64,000 nucleotides of DNA from Neoechinorhynchus agilis (GCA_051530055.1 CM121341.1:7812001-7876000); one strand, 5' to 3'; shown: positions 23,901 through 35,429, counted from the first letter of the stretch. Made by a program: numbers and translations. The notes: generated from the sequence alone by a model not told the origin.

Positions 23901-24150
23901 AAAATACAACGGAACTATCGGAGTTTATGAAGTCAACGATGAAAAGTTAAAGAATAAATATTTTATCGGAGCTTTGGATATCAAATCGAAAATCGGCAAG
24001 CCGATATATCGTGGTCCAAAGGAATATAATAAGACGGAATTTGTGAACGATGTTGATTATTTCTACGATCTTTATCGTCAAGGACTTCTTTCTAATCAAA
24101 CGGACAGAGCCTTAGCGCCATTAAGTTTCGATAGCCGTTTAAATCGATAG
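23815..24150 (+). CDS. Hypothetical protein segment, partial
   Basis: An open frame that begins inside the right inverted-repeat arm, without its own ATG, and runs to a stop at 24148-24150. It is protein-like: YTEERCEEETLKEMKNIA, IGVYEVNDEKLKNKYFIGAL and RGPKEYNKTEFVND. The family is not recognised. It may be a 3' exon of a gene whose upstream part was rearranged by the inverted duplication. Confidence 0.4.
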   Translation: MGYGADCSYTEERCEEETLKEMKNIANDQKYNGTIGVYEVNDEKLKNKYFIGALDIKSKIGKPIYRGPKEYNKTEFVNDVDYFYDLYRQGLLSNQTDRALAPLSFDSRLNR

Positions 24151-25002
24151 TAAAAAATAGTTTGGCATTCATTTTGTTTTGAATGGTAATTTTAAAATGA
24201 TCACTAACACATAAAATGTTCTCAAAGAAGCAGAAATCTTTTCTTTAGTCCCACCGAAAAAAAGGTTTTATCTTCTTTTATGGATTTTTTTCATAAAACA
24301 TCGACGAGATTGCAACTTTTATAAATTTTAAACATTATTAAATAAAATTTTTTAGGTTGAACGCAAAGTAGCAAAATTCTAAAATACCAATAATTTATTT
24401 CTACACAAAAAAAGAGCACCTAAAAAACGATTTCATTTACCCTCTCAAAAACAAACCCTCGTCTTTATCTTCTCAAACTCCTCCGGCGTCTCGGCGTATC
24501 CCCTAAACACCTTGCCCACTTTTATCCTTCTGCCATACTCCCTTTCCTTACACTTTCCCCACTTTTCTCACCGCCAATGCTCTCCATTCCCTCGAAAGCT
24601 TTTACAAGAGAGCAGCGAGAATATGCGGGATTTCACTTTCTCCCCTCGACGCCCACCTCCACCCCATTCTCTCCAAAAACGCCCTCCGTCTTCTTCAAAC
24701 CCCTCCACCCCGGAACCCCAACCTTTATCATACCCCCTCGCTCGTACCACCCTCTACCAAAAATCTTTCCTTCCCCAAACCCAATCTTTCCTTAACAACC
24801 GGGGAACAAGGAAAGACTCCCAATCGGTCATTCTCCTGTAAAACTCCTTCAAAGACAAGTCCCACCTCCCTTGTCTCCAACATTCGACAACCAGACACCG
24901 TTCAGCAAAGATAGATGCTGGCAAGTGTATGGATCGTTCTTCTTAATTAATAAAACGTTTTTATATAACCCCCCTCCGCCGGATACAAAAATGTTTCATT
25001 GA

Positions 25003-25030
25003 GATATTTCGAAAGAAGAAGCCTCGTCAG
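25003..25030 (-). ncRNA. Hammerhead-like core, AUAU type
   Basis: Minus strand: CTGACGA (25030-25024), a 13-nt spacer, GAAA, TATC ending at 25003, then TCAATGAAAC. Both core boxes are complete; stem II is weak and stem I poorly paired, so activity is doubtful. AUAU is self-complementary. Confidence 0.45.
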
Positions 25031-25529
25031 TTATTGTTTCGGAAATTTTTGCACAATACGTACAAAATATTTGGTCCGGAAATTATGATCACTACATCTT
25101 TCTAAACTCAATAGAGTTCAACCCCTCCCTCTTAAAGAAAACATTGAGTAGTGTAATTATTGCTCATCTTTTAACATTCGATTTTGACACATACAAGCAG
25201 ATCATTGATTGAAAATGTTAGTGCCGCAGTTGCAAATGACGGCTCTGCTGGGTTTCGATCCCCTCGCTCGTACCACCCTCTACCAAAAATCTTTCCTCCC
25301 CCCAAGCCCAATCTTTCCTTAATAACCGGAGAACAAGGAAAAACTCCCAATCGGTCATTCTCCTGTAAAACTCCTTCAAAGACAAGTCCCACCTCCCTTG
25401 TCTCCAACATTCGACATCCAGACACCGTTCAGCAAAGATAGATGCTGGCAAGTGTATGGATCGTTCTTCTTAATTAATAAAACGTTTTTATATAATCCCC
25501 CTCCGCCGGATACAAAAATGTTTCATTGA

Positions 25530-25557
25530 GATATTTCGAAAGAAGAAGCCTCGTCAG
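25530..25557 (-). ncRNA. Hammerhead-like core, AUAU type, second tandem unit
   Basis: Identical to the core at 25003-25030, one tandem unit (527 bp) away. Confidence 0.45.
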
Positions 25558-26059
25558 TTATTGTTTCGGAAATTTTTGCACAATACGTACAAAATATTTG
25601 GTCCGGAAATTATGATCACTACATCTTTCTAAACTCAATAGAGTTCAACCCCTCCCTCTTAAAGAAAACATTGAGTAGTGTAATTATTGCTCATCTTTTA
25701 ACATTCGATTTTGACACATACAAGCAGATCATTGATTGAAAATGTTAGTGCCGCAGTTGCAAATGACGGCTCTGCTGGGTTTCGATCCCCTCGCTCGTAC
25801 CACCCTCTACCAAAAATCTTTCCTTCCCCAAACCCAATCTTTCCTTAACAACCGGGGAACAAGGAAAGACTCCCAATCGGTCATTCTCCTGTAAAACTCC
25901 TTCAAAGACAAGTCCCACCTCCCTTGTCTCCAACATTCGACAACCAGACACCGTTCAGCAAAGATAGATGCTGGCAAGTGTATGGATCCTGCCTTTTCTT
26001 AAATTAATAAAACGTCCGAACGAACATCCCTCGACTGGATATTCCCATCCCAACGGATA

Positions 26060-26215
26060 CAGATTTATTATCGAACGAAAAATGGGTGTTTTATTTCTTA
26101 CTTCAAATTCTCGACGCCTTTTCGTCTGGAAGTTTTTCTTCGGTTATCTGAAAAGGAATCAGAGGAGGACAGCAAGGCGTCGAAAAATTGAAACACCCAT
26201 TTTTGGAACAAAGAA
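26060..26215 (-). repeat. Second copy of the AAUU-type ribozyme element, degenerate
   Basis: Homologous to 2965-3090; stem I arms (CTTC and GAAG) persist around a degenerate core. An inverted partial copy follows at 26172-26210 (GGCGTCGAAAAATTG), so the pair forms a foldback. Confidence 0.55.
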
Positions 26216-26489
26216 TCTTGGATATTTTTCCAAATAAAGTAGTTTAAAACTAACAGGAAAAGTATTGATGTACCAAAATCGCTTGTTTTTTTAACGCTTC
26301 ATAGGCGTTGAATTGTGTAAAAGTTCATTCGGTGGAATTTCCATGACTCAGACCTTATAAAAACAACTTCAATTCGTTTCAAAAGTGCCTAAAATGGATT
26401 AATTTCTCACTATTGAAGCCTAGAGATCATTAGAGACTTGTTTAAACAAAAAATAAGTAATAATCGATCAGAGCGTATTTATTTGGGTT

Positions 26490-26846
26490 TCACTGGAATT
26501 TTTCCGAGTGGTGTTGGTTACATTTTGTGCCACATATCGTTGATTCGATTTCAGCTTCCATACGTTCATTTTCGCAAATATTAGAGGATATCGCCGACCG
26601 CATTATATCGACCAGAATATGTGATACCTTGGCATGATTCTTCAATGTACATTGTTGGCTCTTATTTCTTGGCTTTTTTCCTCTTTTTCTTCGTGCCACA
26701 ATTTGAACACTTGTCGACTTAATGGTTTTTATTGCTTTTGTTTGCCTTAAAACGGTCCTAGACGATTGCGATTCGTTCAAATGACGCTCTGATTCCACTG
26801 TTGGCATTGTCCTCGCCACAGTCTTTTTCCTGACAAAAATATTCAT
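26490..26846 (-). CDS. Hypothetical basic protein, 118 aa
   Basis: An ATG-initiated ORF with a very basic first half (RKKTVART, ARRKRGKKPRNKS), then a helix-prone segment (NHAKVSHILVDIMRSAI) and an acidic stretch. It could be a small nuclear protein. The start is preceded by ordinary AT-rich DNA and there is no paralogue in the window. No family recognised. Confidence 0.4.
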   Translation of the reverse strand: MNIFVRKKTVARTMPTVESERHLNESQSSRTVLRQTKAIKTIKSTSVQIVARRKRGKKPRNKSQQCTLKNHAKVSHILVDIMRSAISSNICENERMEAEIESTICGTKCNQHHSEKFQ

Positions 26847-27359
26847 TATGACCCAAAAGTGATGTTCAATTGCAAATTAGTGACTAATTTGTACATCGAA
26901 AAGGAGACAATGAGAAGGCAGAGGACCCAAAAAAAGAAACCATTAGTCAGTTCTTTTTCTGGATCTTCAACATTAGTCGCTCATGCTGCTTCAACGAGAT
27001 GTCTCCGCCTTTTGAACACATACGCTAAAAACAAATTTTTTTAAAAAAAAGTACTTTCACATCTGAATTTGTTCCATTGTGATTTTTAAAACAAGAGTAC
27101 TTATGCTTTATAAATTAAATCTTGCCGTTTTATTTTAAATAAGAATTTCTTAACAACCCCATGAGTCGGTTAAATCCGCGAAATTTAAATTAATCTTCTG
27201 GGAGTAATTTTACGCTTACAAATCTCGATTTAATCATTAAATCTTTCAATACTCAAGCGGACGAGGATAACTCTTCAAAAGAGCTTCACAGGATTCGAGT
27301 GCTTAAACTTAAATATAATAAATAGAATTTTTATTGATAACTAAAACCTTTTTAGAAGA
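26847..27359. other. Intergenic, no gene seen
   Basis: No supported feature. Confidence 0.35.
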
Positions 27360-27915
27360 CTGAGGAAGCTTCCAATTTTGAAATATCTAAATAAACGATT
27401 TCTTATCCAAGAGGAATTAAGATTCTAACATCTGAGTCCAGCTTCCAGCCAGGCGCCGGACTCCTTCGAGGAAGCTTCCAATTTTGAAATATCTAAATAA
27501 ACGATTTCTTATCCAAGAGGAATTAAGATTCTAACATCTGAGTCCAGCTTCCAGCCAGGCGCCGGACTCCTTCGAGGAAGCTTCCAATTTTGAAATATCT
27601 AAATAAACGATTTCTTATCCAAGAGGAATTAAGATTCTAACATCTGAGTCCAGCTTCCAGCCAGGCGCCGGACTCCTTCGAGGAAGCTTCCAATTTTGAA
27701 ATATCTAAATAAACGATTTCTTATCCAAGAGGAATTAAGATTCTAACATCTGAGTCCAGCTTCCAGCCAGGCGCCGGACTCCTTCGAGGAAGCTTCCAAT
27801 TTTGAAATATCTAAATAAACGATTTCTTATCCAAGAGGAATTAAGATTCTAACATCTGAGTCCAGCTTCCAGCCAGGCGCCGGGCTCCTTCGAGGAAGCT
27901 TCCAATTTTGAAATA
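27360..27915. repeat. 106-bp tandem array, about 5 copies, led by a hammerhead-like core
   Basis: The unit contains GAGGAAGCTTCCAATTTT, GAAATATC, TAAATAAACG and CCAGGCGCCGG. The first unit begins with CTGAGGA (27360-27366), matching CUGANGA; later units have TCGAGGA instead. Each unit retains GAAATATC followed by AATAAA. Copies are otherwise almost identical. Confidence 0.85.
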
Positions 27916-28629
27916 TCTTACCTGACTGAGGGGGTTTACCCGACGTCTGTCCAAGAAGACCATCTTTCCTGAAATCAATAAAGTATAAAAGCCCTGGTCG
28001 ATGTAGTTTCATACGGCATCTCGATATATTGGCCATAAACAAATCGTCATTTCATTGAGCTTTAAATGAAAAAAATATTTAACATTGGGTGCTTATTAAT
28101 CCGACACAAACCTTCATTCGTTATTTGTTACAAATTGATTGTTTCTTGATCTCGCAATAACAAACATTAAAATGAGACGATCCGCTGAACCGACGTTATT
28201 TGTCAATAAACAGTTGGGTTTTTTTGTGCAGTATCTATTCGTGGATCCACTGAGTTTAATGCTGTCAAACTCATGATAAATCCAAAAAATCCTAGTATTC
28301 TCACCTTCCGCGTCAAATTTAAAGAAGCACTATACATACTAATCAAAATTTATTATTTTGAGAAAAAGAGTTCAGCTTTGACACATTGACGGGATAGTTT
28401 TTAAACTTTGATGTTTGTGCTTGTTTGAGAAGAGTCATAGAAATGAGTGTCAGCAACGAGATGTTAGTGAGCCCAGTGGGTTGAGACTACAGAATCGAAG
28501 CGAGTTTGTGAGATATCACATGAAATAGCTTCACATATCCGACGATCTATGATCACAACCGCATCTCCATTAATATTTCTATTGTTATTGATAACACCAA
28601 ACGCATCCATGTAACCTAAGATTGTCCGG
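27916..28629. other. Intergenic, no gene seen
   Basis: No supported ORF. The short ORF 27827-28042 (-) overlaps the end of the satellite and is judged chance. Confidence 0.35.
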
Positions 28630-28751
28630 GGGCAATAAAGATATTGATTTATTGCGATATTTCGCTGGGCTTTTGAAGTTTAATTTTGGATTAATGCTTT
28701 AGAATGCCAGATTTGCCCAGCGAAATATCGCAATAAATCAATATCTTTATC
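28630..28751. mobile_element. Foldback (MITE-like) element with 35-bp arms
   Basis: The left arm 28634-28669 and right arm 28716-28750 are reverse complements (GATATTGATTTATTGCGATA and so on), with a 46-bp spacer. GTCCGG occurs on both sides (28624-28629 and 28752-28757), a likely 6-bp target duplication. The right arm contains GCGAAATATCGCAATAAA, the downstream half of the ribozyme-like module; no CTGANGA box is present. Confidence 0.75.
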
Positions 28752-29095
28752 GTCCGGAGAGTAAAAGAATCAATAATACCTCCGAGGAACCTTTTACATT
28801 GTTTTTTCTGTCGGTATGTGAGATACCTAGGTGTTCTCTTTATTTTTAGAGACATTTCCAAAAAGCGAATAATTGCCATGAGGATTGGTCCCAGATTTTT
28901 TTAGAGAAAAGTGTCAATATTACTTTCATTAAGAAATTGATTCGATTGAATTTGAAATGTGTTATTATCACTTATCAAACAAATAAAAAGACATAGACTT
29001 ACAAAAAAATGGAAATCTAAGATTATCTCAACAATCTGTTACTATAGTGAACTCTTTTGATGGTCACGTTTTGCGGCCGCCCTGTAACTTTCTAG

Positions 29096-30953
29096 ATGAA
29101 GGATGCCAAATGTTTAAGAAATGAAGATGAAACCATTGAACAACTTAACCGATTGATCGGGAGCGGTCAAGCATTGAGAAATGGACACCTTGAATGGTTG
29201 AGTACACGAACTGACCTTATGAGGGTATTTACTTGCTGTTGTCGACTTTGGGATAGTTTTTATGAGCCATTATTGGAAGCATGTTCAAAAATAAAGTTCG
29301 AGAAACACTTTGATTTACGAATGAAGATTGAGCGAGTGATCGACGAAGGAGTTGAGCTATTTCACGAATTCCATAAAATGGTATCAGATCGTTCATGTGA
29401 GGAACAAAAAAGAGAGATTGTACTTATGGACTTACTTCTCAAAACCGGCGATCTTCTTAGCCTCAAGTATAATCTTCAAACTCCACATTCGCTATATAAG
29501 ACGTCTATTAAAGATGTTATGAACGTTTACTTAAGCATCGAAGGTAGCAAATACCAATCTGCTAGGGCGTTGGAATATGAAAAGCTTTCGAGGTTATTAA
29601 TGAATGAACGTGGACAACCTTATTTGTTGGGATCTGTGTATTATGGATTATTGTCCTTAGAAATGGCAAATGGATCCAAAGAAGTAGCCGAAGATTCAAG
29701 GAAAGACATAAAAAGTAGGATTCGTACTCTTGTGTCGGATATAATTGTTAAAAGTGGAGCCATAGAAAAAGTAGAGATTTATGTCGGACTTCAAAAGGAT
29801 TCATTCTTCACATGAAAGGAATGCTTAATTCAGAGGATGGGGTGAAACCTTTTCTAGAAAACAATCATTAAGAATTCCTTCTATAGTTGAAATGAGAAGC
29901 CAAAAAATCCAATGCCGTCTCAAAAAAACATCGCTAAACAAATCGGACGGATTCGTTCATATATTCTTAAGCGACCTTTATAGTTGCCATGAAACATCAT
30001 CGGGAGCAATAACGGCTGAAATTACAAGATCGTTTTGCGACTCGATAATGGATGCAATGGAATCCGGCGTCCGTAGAGATGTTGAAAAGACAGTGTTTGT
30101 GATGGCTTCCATTATGAGCAAATGTATGAGAGGCAAAGGAGAAGAATTCCATCAGTTTATGGCAATGTCCGACTTTTGCGAACCTATTTTAAGAGCATCT
30201 CTTGTACTTTCCAAAGACAAGGGTTCTGAAATCGCATTGGCTGCATTTGGGATAATGGCCGATTTGTGGATAGATGTTGGCTTCAACGACAAAACCATGA
30301 CTCGAGACCTATTGGAAGCAACAAATGATTTTCCCGATAAATTCGATATTGATTTCAAAATCGAGACAATATTGGGACCATGGGCTGTACACCAGGTATT
30401 ACATGATATTTTGCCATTAAACCAAACTTCACTCAAGTTCAAAATTCGGCAAATTGTACGATGTTTAAAAGTTGAAAACAGTGGAGATTTTATAGAGCCT
30501 ATTTATAGACTTCTGAATATTGTACTCGATACCAATGCCATTCTGTACGATCGGCGAAAGATCGACGAAGTTAAGCGTTTGATTGATGTGAAGTGTGTTG
30601 TTCCAAGTGTGGTTTTAAAAGAATTGGATAATTTGGCGAAGAAGGGGAAAACGACAACGCAGGATGCGAGGGAATCTATAGATTGGATTCTTGATCATAA
30701 AAGAAAAGGAAACTTAAGGATTTGTTACGACCACGAGCATAGTCGTGTACTTTCCCGAATCAATGATGAATCGATCCTTGATTGCGCTCGTTTCGCAGAA
30801 CGCAGGCATCGATATTTGTACAAGGAAACACAGACTTCAGTTTTGGTGTCTAATGATTTAAATTTGAGAAATAAAGCTCGAGCTGATGATGTTGCAGCAC
30901 TAAAGCCGGGATCACTTCTTGCATTTATAAACAGTGTCACAAAGCTCCATTAG
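29096..30953 (+). CDS. SMG6: SMG6-like endonuclease (EST1 plus PIN domains)
   Basis: SMG6 cleaves mRNA near premature stop codons in nonsense-mediated decay. The first ORF (29096-29815) resembles the helical EST1/14-3-3-like region, including YEKLSRLLMNERGQPY (the family's A-x-P-x-x-GQPYNQ motif). The second (to 30953) ends in a PIN domain: VLDTNAIL, VVPSVVLKELDNLAKKG, NDESILDCA and VSNDLNLRNKA, with the acidic catalytic Asp residues kept, which favours SMG6 over the inactive SMG5. The frame changes near 29754-29836. A GT-AG intron 29754-29835 (82 nt) would keep the frame and give about 591 residues, shorter than vertebrate SMG6, which has a long N-terminus. Upstream exons may exist. Confidence 0.8.
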
Positions 30954-31904
30954 AATAATTGAATCTACAGAACCAATATAAAATCGAGTTCGTTCGAATG
31001 GATACAACTGAGCAAAATGAAATAGAAAAGGGAAATATGTCGAGAAAGGATACAAGATCATTTGAAACGAACGCTAGTCGTGTTTGCTAGTTATAGTCAA
31101 ATAAAAAGAAAGACGCATTTCACAATCTAAACTATAAAGGAGATTATAAAAGATGCTACTCCAAATAGTTTTTTTATTACGCTCTCATTGGTAGAAAGTG
31201 TTTTTTTCTCGAATACAGTTTGTTTAAACTAAATTTTCTGAAGAGCATTTTAATCGACATAAAAAAAGGACAGAAAAACGAGTTAAACGGCGATATAAAG
31301 GAATCTGCGATCGATGAAGAGAATCGCCAATATTCCCGTAAGTTTTCATAGTGACCAATGTCCAGACGAAGCAAATAGAAAAGGACGAGCTCGATAAAAT
31401 ATCAGAATTCATTGAGATGTGGTGGTCATAATCCATTTAAAAATTTACTTTAGAAATGCCTGAAAAGAGGTGGATTTTGTCCACGAAATATTATAAGACA
31501 AATCTAAAAAAATCATCATTATAACGCTAGTTTCGACAGTAGTTTGCTTTAATTTATGGCGATCAAATTTGGCGCTTTTGAATCAATAGAAGATATTTCC
31601 GACAAGCATCAATAATAGATATTAAACTTCTTGATTTGAGCGACCGACATTCAATTGCCGAGAATCTACTTACGATAGGATTAAGTTATCCGTTTTATAA
31701 ATGAAAAAGATTTGACTTGTGACGAGCGTTAAATTGTATCCATCCGAAAATGTACAAAAATAAACTAAAACAAATTTTTTTACTTTTTAAAAAAAAGTAA
31801 AACTTAATTATTTGCTATCCTCATTGACTTTTTGAAAATTTGGAATCGGTTTACCGCTTTTACGTATGATATCTCTACATTTTGAAAGCCTTTTTGTCAA
31901 TTGG
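30954..31904. other. Intergenic, no gene seen
   Basis: ORFs at 31177-31436 (-) are hydrophobic and overlapping; I do not support them. Confidence 0.35.
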
Positions 31905-31994
31905 ATTTCGGAATTATTGTTTAAAAGTCTTCACCTGATAAATAATTTTTTTGTTAAAACCTTTAGAGCATCGTCGTGTTCATCATCAGTAAGG
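31905..31994 (-). repeat. Old single arm of the ACGU-type foldback family
   Basis: On the minus strand this aligns by eye with the arms at 63694-63902: CTGATGATGAAC, then CGACGA, and downstream TTATTTATCAGG and AATAATTCC. Diverged, with a degenerate ribozyme core. Confidence 0.55.
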
Positions 31995-32224
31995 AATAAT
32001 TCTTATAATATAGCCCAGTTTCTCGTCACAAATCGATATCTTTGGATTTCAGTACAAACGGCAATTCAGCTCAGCTAAGAAAATTTTGACGAGTGTAAAG
32101 TCTATAAAATGGAATTTATGCGTAAAACGTGCGATTTAACATTTCGGGCCAATAAACGTATAGATTTCTCTTAAAAGCGCAAGATTATTCGTCGGCGAAT
32201 TATGAAGTTTTTTCACGCCATTCC

Positions 32225-32345
32225 GAATTTTTTACAGCACTGCCTCATCACCTATCGTTTCTCTCAATTTCTTCGAGAGATCCCTTTATTTTCGTACCTT
32301 CCGCTGCACCTCCAGCGATTTCAAGAGACTATGAAGTTGCAAACA
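32225..32345 (-). mobile_element. Possible LINE fragment
   Basis: TCTCAATTTCTTCGAGAGAT matches the 16274 family (complement of the LSKKL region) but the flanks are diverged. Confidence 0.35.
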
Positions 32346-32667
32346 AAACGACAGAAGGTTAAAATAATGCAAAAATTGTGATCGCACACTACTTCGAATT
32401 TTTTAATACCTTAAAAATGTAGATAAATAGTTAAATCGGTTTAATGAAACAACGATGATCGCACTGATGTGATCGTCTTAAAACTAGAAATTAACTTTAA
32501 AGAAAAATTATCAGGAAAGATGTCAGTTCACTTGCTAAAGAGGCAAATCAATTCAAATTTTTTTAGGATTATATCAAAATCGGCTTTTCAAAAACTTATA
32601 CCCTAGCAGTTCGCAGACGTCCAGCGTTTCTGCTCAAGAGAAGAAACTGATAACTGTTGATAGTTGC

Positions 32668-32892
32668 GTGAATTCCGAGATTCGTAGAAATTTGATGAGA
32701 CCTCAGCATCTTGGTTTTGATTTTTCTATAGTAATTGGCGAAAGTGATAGCGTAAGCAGTTCAAATAGTGAGATAAAAGTGGATCATGGCATGAGCGCTG
32801 ATATTGTTCAAAAGATAGCCGAAACACTCAGTTCCAATATGACCGAATCAATGGCGAAACCCACCAAAGACGAGACTAATAATTTAAAATAA
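32668..32892 (+). CDS. Possible exon, hypothetical
   Basis: A 74-residue Ser-rich, acidic open frame (IGESDSVSSSNSEIKVD) that stays open upstream of the ATG towards a TTTTTTTAG acceptor near 32566. It could be the last exon of a short gene. No family recognised. Confidence 0.3.
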   Translation: MNSEIRRNLMRPQHLGFDFSIVIGESDSVSSSNSEIKVDHGMSADIVQKIAETLSSNMTESMAKPTKDETNNLK

Positions 32893-33946
32893 TTGTTGCT
32901 GGGACGTTTCTGTTGTGCTAATAGAACATTTCGCGGATCTGGATCCTTCTCGGATGTTATTTTGGTTCAGTTTGAAGAAGATTAATTTATCGTCACGTAA
33001 TCACACTCGAACAACAAAAACGGTGTTAAAAGTGACTTATTATATTCATTGGCAAAAGTATTTCTATAGCAGATAAAATCAATTAGTTCGTAGAGGAGAG
33101 CTATGCACAACAATGGAATTACCATCAAATCGTTCAAGAGATAAATTTTCATCTTCGTTGCATAAATCCATTGTACACCCTTCTTTTGTAAAGCGATAGA
33201 ATGACCTTTCAAGAATGTACTTGGAAAACAAAAGTCTTATTTTATACACACAGAAAAAAACAAAGTATTTATGATTCACATCATCGTGGTTTACGATTTT
33301 ATTCGTTATATTTTCTCCGCGCTATGGAATATCCTAAATCCCAATGGGGAGGCCAAGAAATGTCTTTGTTCTAACCGAGAATACGATTTTGTCGACAAAA
33401 AAAGTTAACTCACGATAAAAAAAATTTATGTTATATTTAATTATATCGCTCTTTATTATTAGAAGCTCAAATTAGATTCCCTGTTGGATCTGCTCAATCG
33501 ATTGTCTACAAACAAAACCAATATTGCACATTAATTTCATTCTTGCATCCAAAGCATCCGCCAAACAAAAGATTTATAGGGACGAAATTCCCATGTTTTT
33601 TAAATTTTAACAAAAAATGTGAATTTGTAAGCCTTAATAAAATCCGATTGCTGAGATGCCAAAAAAAACTGATAAAATCTTTAATCACTATAATGAATTC
33701 GCTTATGAAAGAGTAGAAATTTGAATTCATTATCGGCCACTAAACTGAGCATGACGACTTCCTTAATTTATGCGATTGCATAATGTTCACACTTGAACAC
33801 GAAAACTAATTATAGCATCGATCTCGGTATCTCCATGATCAAGAAAACGATACTGAAATCTGATTGGCTGGATCATTATCTGATTAATTTACTACTAAGC
33901 AAACGAAAGGCTACTCGTTGATCGTTTCCAGAAATAGAGAAAACCA
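32893..33946. other. Intergenic, no gene seen
   Basis: ORFs on the minus strand here (32982-33279, 33506-33730) look like chance AT-rich frames. Confidence 0.35.
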
Positions 33947-34372
33947 ATGCAAACCAACAACTTGAACGCGATGCTTTCGAACAGACGAAACATTCGTTTT
34001 AGCAATGAAGCAATTTCTTATCTTAACAAATGGTTTGAAGAAAATCGCCAATGTCCTTACATGACATCGTTCGACCTTGAAACGGCTTCAAGCACAACAG
34101 GACTTCGACGAGGACAAATAACCAAATGGTTGGCTAATAAAAGAGAACGTTCAAAATCAAAAAGTTTCAAAGAAAACATTGAACCTTGCCAGCGAAGAGT
34201 CCGAACAAAGAAGGAACGTTTGTCGTTTTCGATTGAACAAATTTTGGCAAACGATTATTCAGTGAAAGCAACGCAGCAATGCTTCAAGAATACTTCAACG
34301 AAATCGACATTCAACTTTAAGTTTTTAAAAGCTCCGAAATACTTTAAACCTCTCATTCTTGTACAGCGATGA
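33947..34372 (+). CDS. Homeodomain protein with eh1-like motif
   Basis: A 141-residue single-exon product. The homeodomain covers about residues 12-70: RRNIRFSNEAISYLNKWFEE, QCPYMTSFDLE, then TGLRRGQITKWLANKRERSK. Helix 3 keeps Trp48, Asn51 and Arg53 (WLANKRER). The CPY motif between helices 1 and 2 recalls the TALE or atypical class rather than Antp-like. After the domain, FSIEQILAN (about residues 97-105) fits the engrailed-homology-1 pattern FSIxxIL that recruits Groucho/TLE co-repressors, suggesting a transcriptional repressor. The protein is short; an upstream exon cannot be excluded. The paralogue group is not assigned. Confidence 0.85.
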   Translation: MQTNNLNAMLSNRRNIRFSNEAISYLNKWFEENRQCPYMTSFDLETASSTTGLRRGQITKWLANKRERSKSKSFKENIEPCQRRVRTKKERLSFSIEQILANDYSVKATQQCFKNTSTKSTFNFKFLKAPKYFKPLILVQR

Positions 34373-35429
34373 TTTCAAATGGGATTATTTTGTAAATCTG
34401 AGGATGTGTAATAAAAATTTATAAATTCTTTAATCATATCACAAATTATAAATCTTAAAGGTTACGAATCCTTCCCATAAATTCCTTCTTTTTTTTCCGT
34501 TTGTCACATTTGATAAACCGATTCGTTCAAATAAAAAAGCCGACTCATTTCTTTTAAAATCGATAACGCACATCAAAATCGTAAGTTTTTGGATCCCAAA
34601 CAGCGCAGTTCAAATGTGGAAACATGAGACCGCTGACCATTAGATCGTATCTGGATCAGTTTTCCATAAGAAAACGATGGCACATTGCGAAATTAATCAC
34701 GGCTCGGTGTTAGCTTTACTTTGAGTTTATGATTGTGATCTCGATAAAAAATCGAATTAATTGAGCAACTAAGAAGGAAGTCATTGATAAAATCTTTAAT
34801 ATCGAACATAGACAAGTCTTGGTGTGAATTACGAAAAATCAAATTATCATCCAAAGCTTTCACAGTCTATGAAAATATGAGAAGATTTTACAGTGCAAAA
34901 AAACTAAAGCTTTTCCATTATGTTCTCAAGGAAAATTAAGATAATAAGTCCATTTCACACTCATAAGATAAATTAAGCTTTCACATTCGCTAAATTCTCA
35001 TCTGATTTACTTAAAGTTGCCACTTTCACGAAAACGTGAGGAACATAATGGACTTTTGGCAGAATACCAAATTGTACTGAATTTTTAAATGGAAAAAAAT
35101 CAATTTAAAATCATGTTAAAGATTAGTCATCGCATGCATTAAAAAATCAATTTTCAATTTTAAACTTTAAGAATCGCCAGGACGACCATAATTCAAAAAT
35201 CTATGATCGTTTTAATGATCCGTTCGTACTTTTGATCTGTTTGCGTGGATTAAAAGTGGAAACACTCTTTAATCTTGACTACAAAGATGAGCATTCGGCA
35301 ATTAACGCATTTTCCGATCCTTTGGTCAGTGATCAAAATTTGAAGATCAGCCAAAATTTCTTCAGGTTACGCAACCCAATCAACGAAAGGCTAAATTGAA
35401 GGACTTGATTGCCATAATCAATTTATTAG
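34373..35429. other. Intergenic, no gene seen
   Basis: Rich in stop codons in all frames; no RNA gene recognised. Confidence 0.4.

Larger units (their letters stand above)
24230..26030 (-). mobile_element. Penelope-like or retrozyme-like element with tandem terminal units
   Basis: Same family as 62034-63050, opposite strand. Read on the minus strand it has about 2.4 tandem copies of a roughly 525-bp unit (junctions near 25258 and 25786), then a non-repeated body running to 24230. Each full unit holds a hammerhead-like core, a TATATAAAAACG box and the start of a coding-like stretch (AERCLDVECWRQGRWDLSL). Partial tandem repeats at the 5' side with hammerhead motifs are the pattern of Penelope-like pLTRs. 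The element looks broken and I see no full polymerase ORF. Confidence 0.55.

Noticed and set aside
24512-24841. Pro/Ser-rich plus-strand ORF
   Set aside because: It is the complement of the element's coding-like strand; the same frame is broken in the other copy at 62.5 kb.
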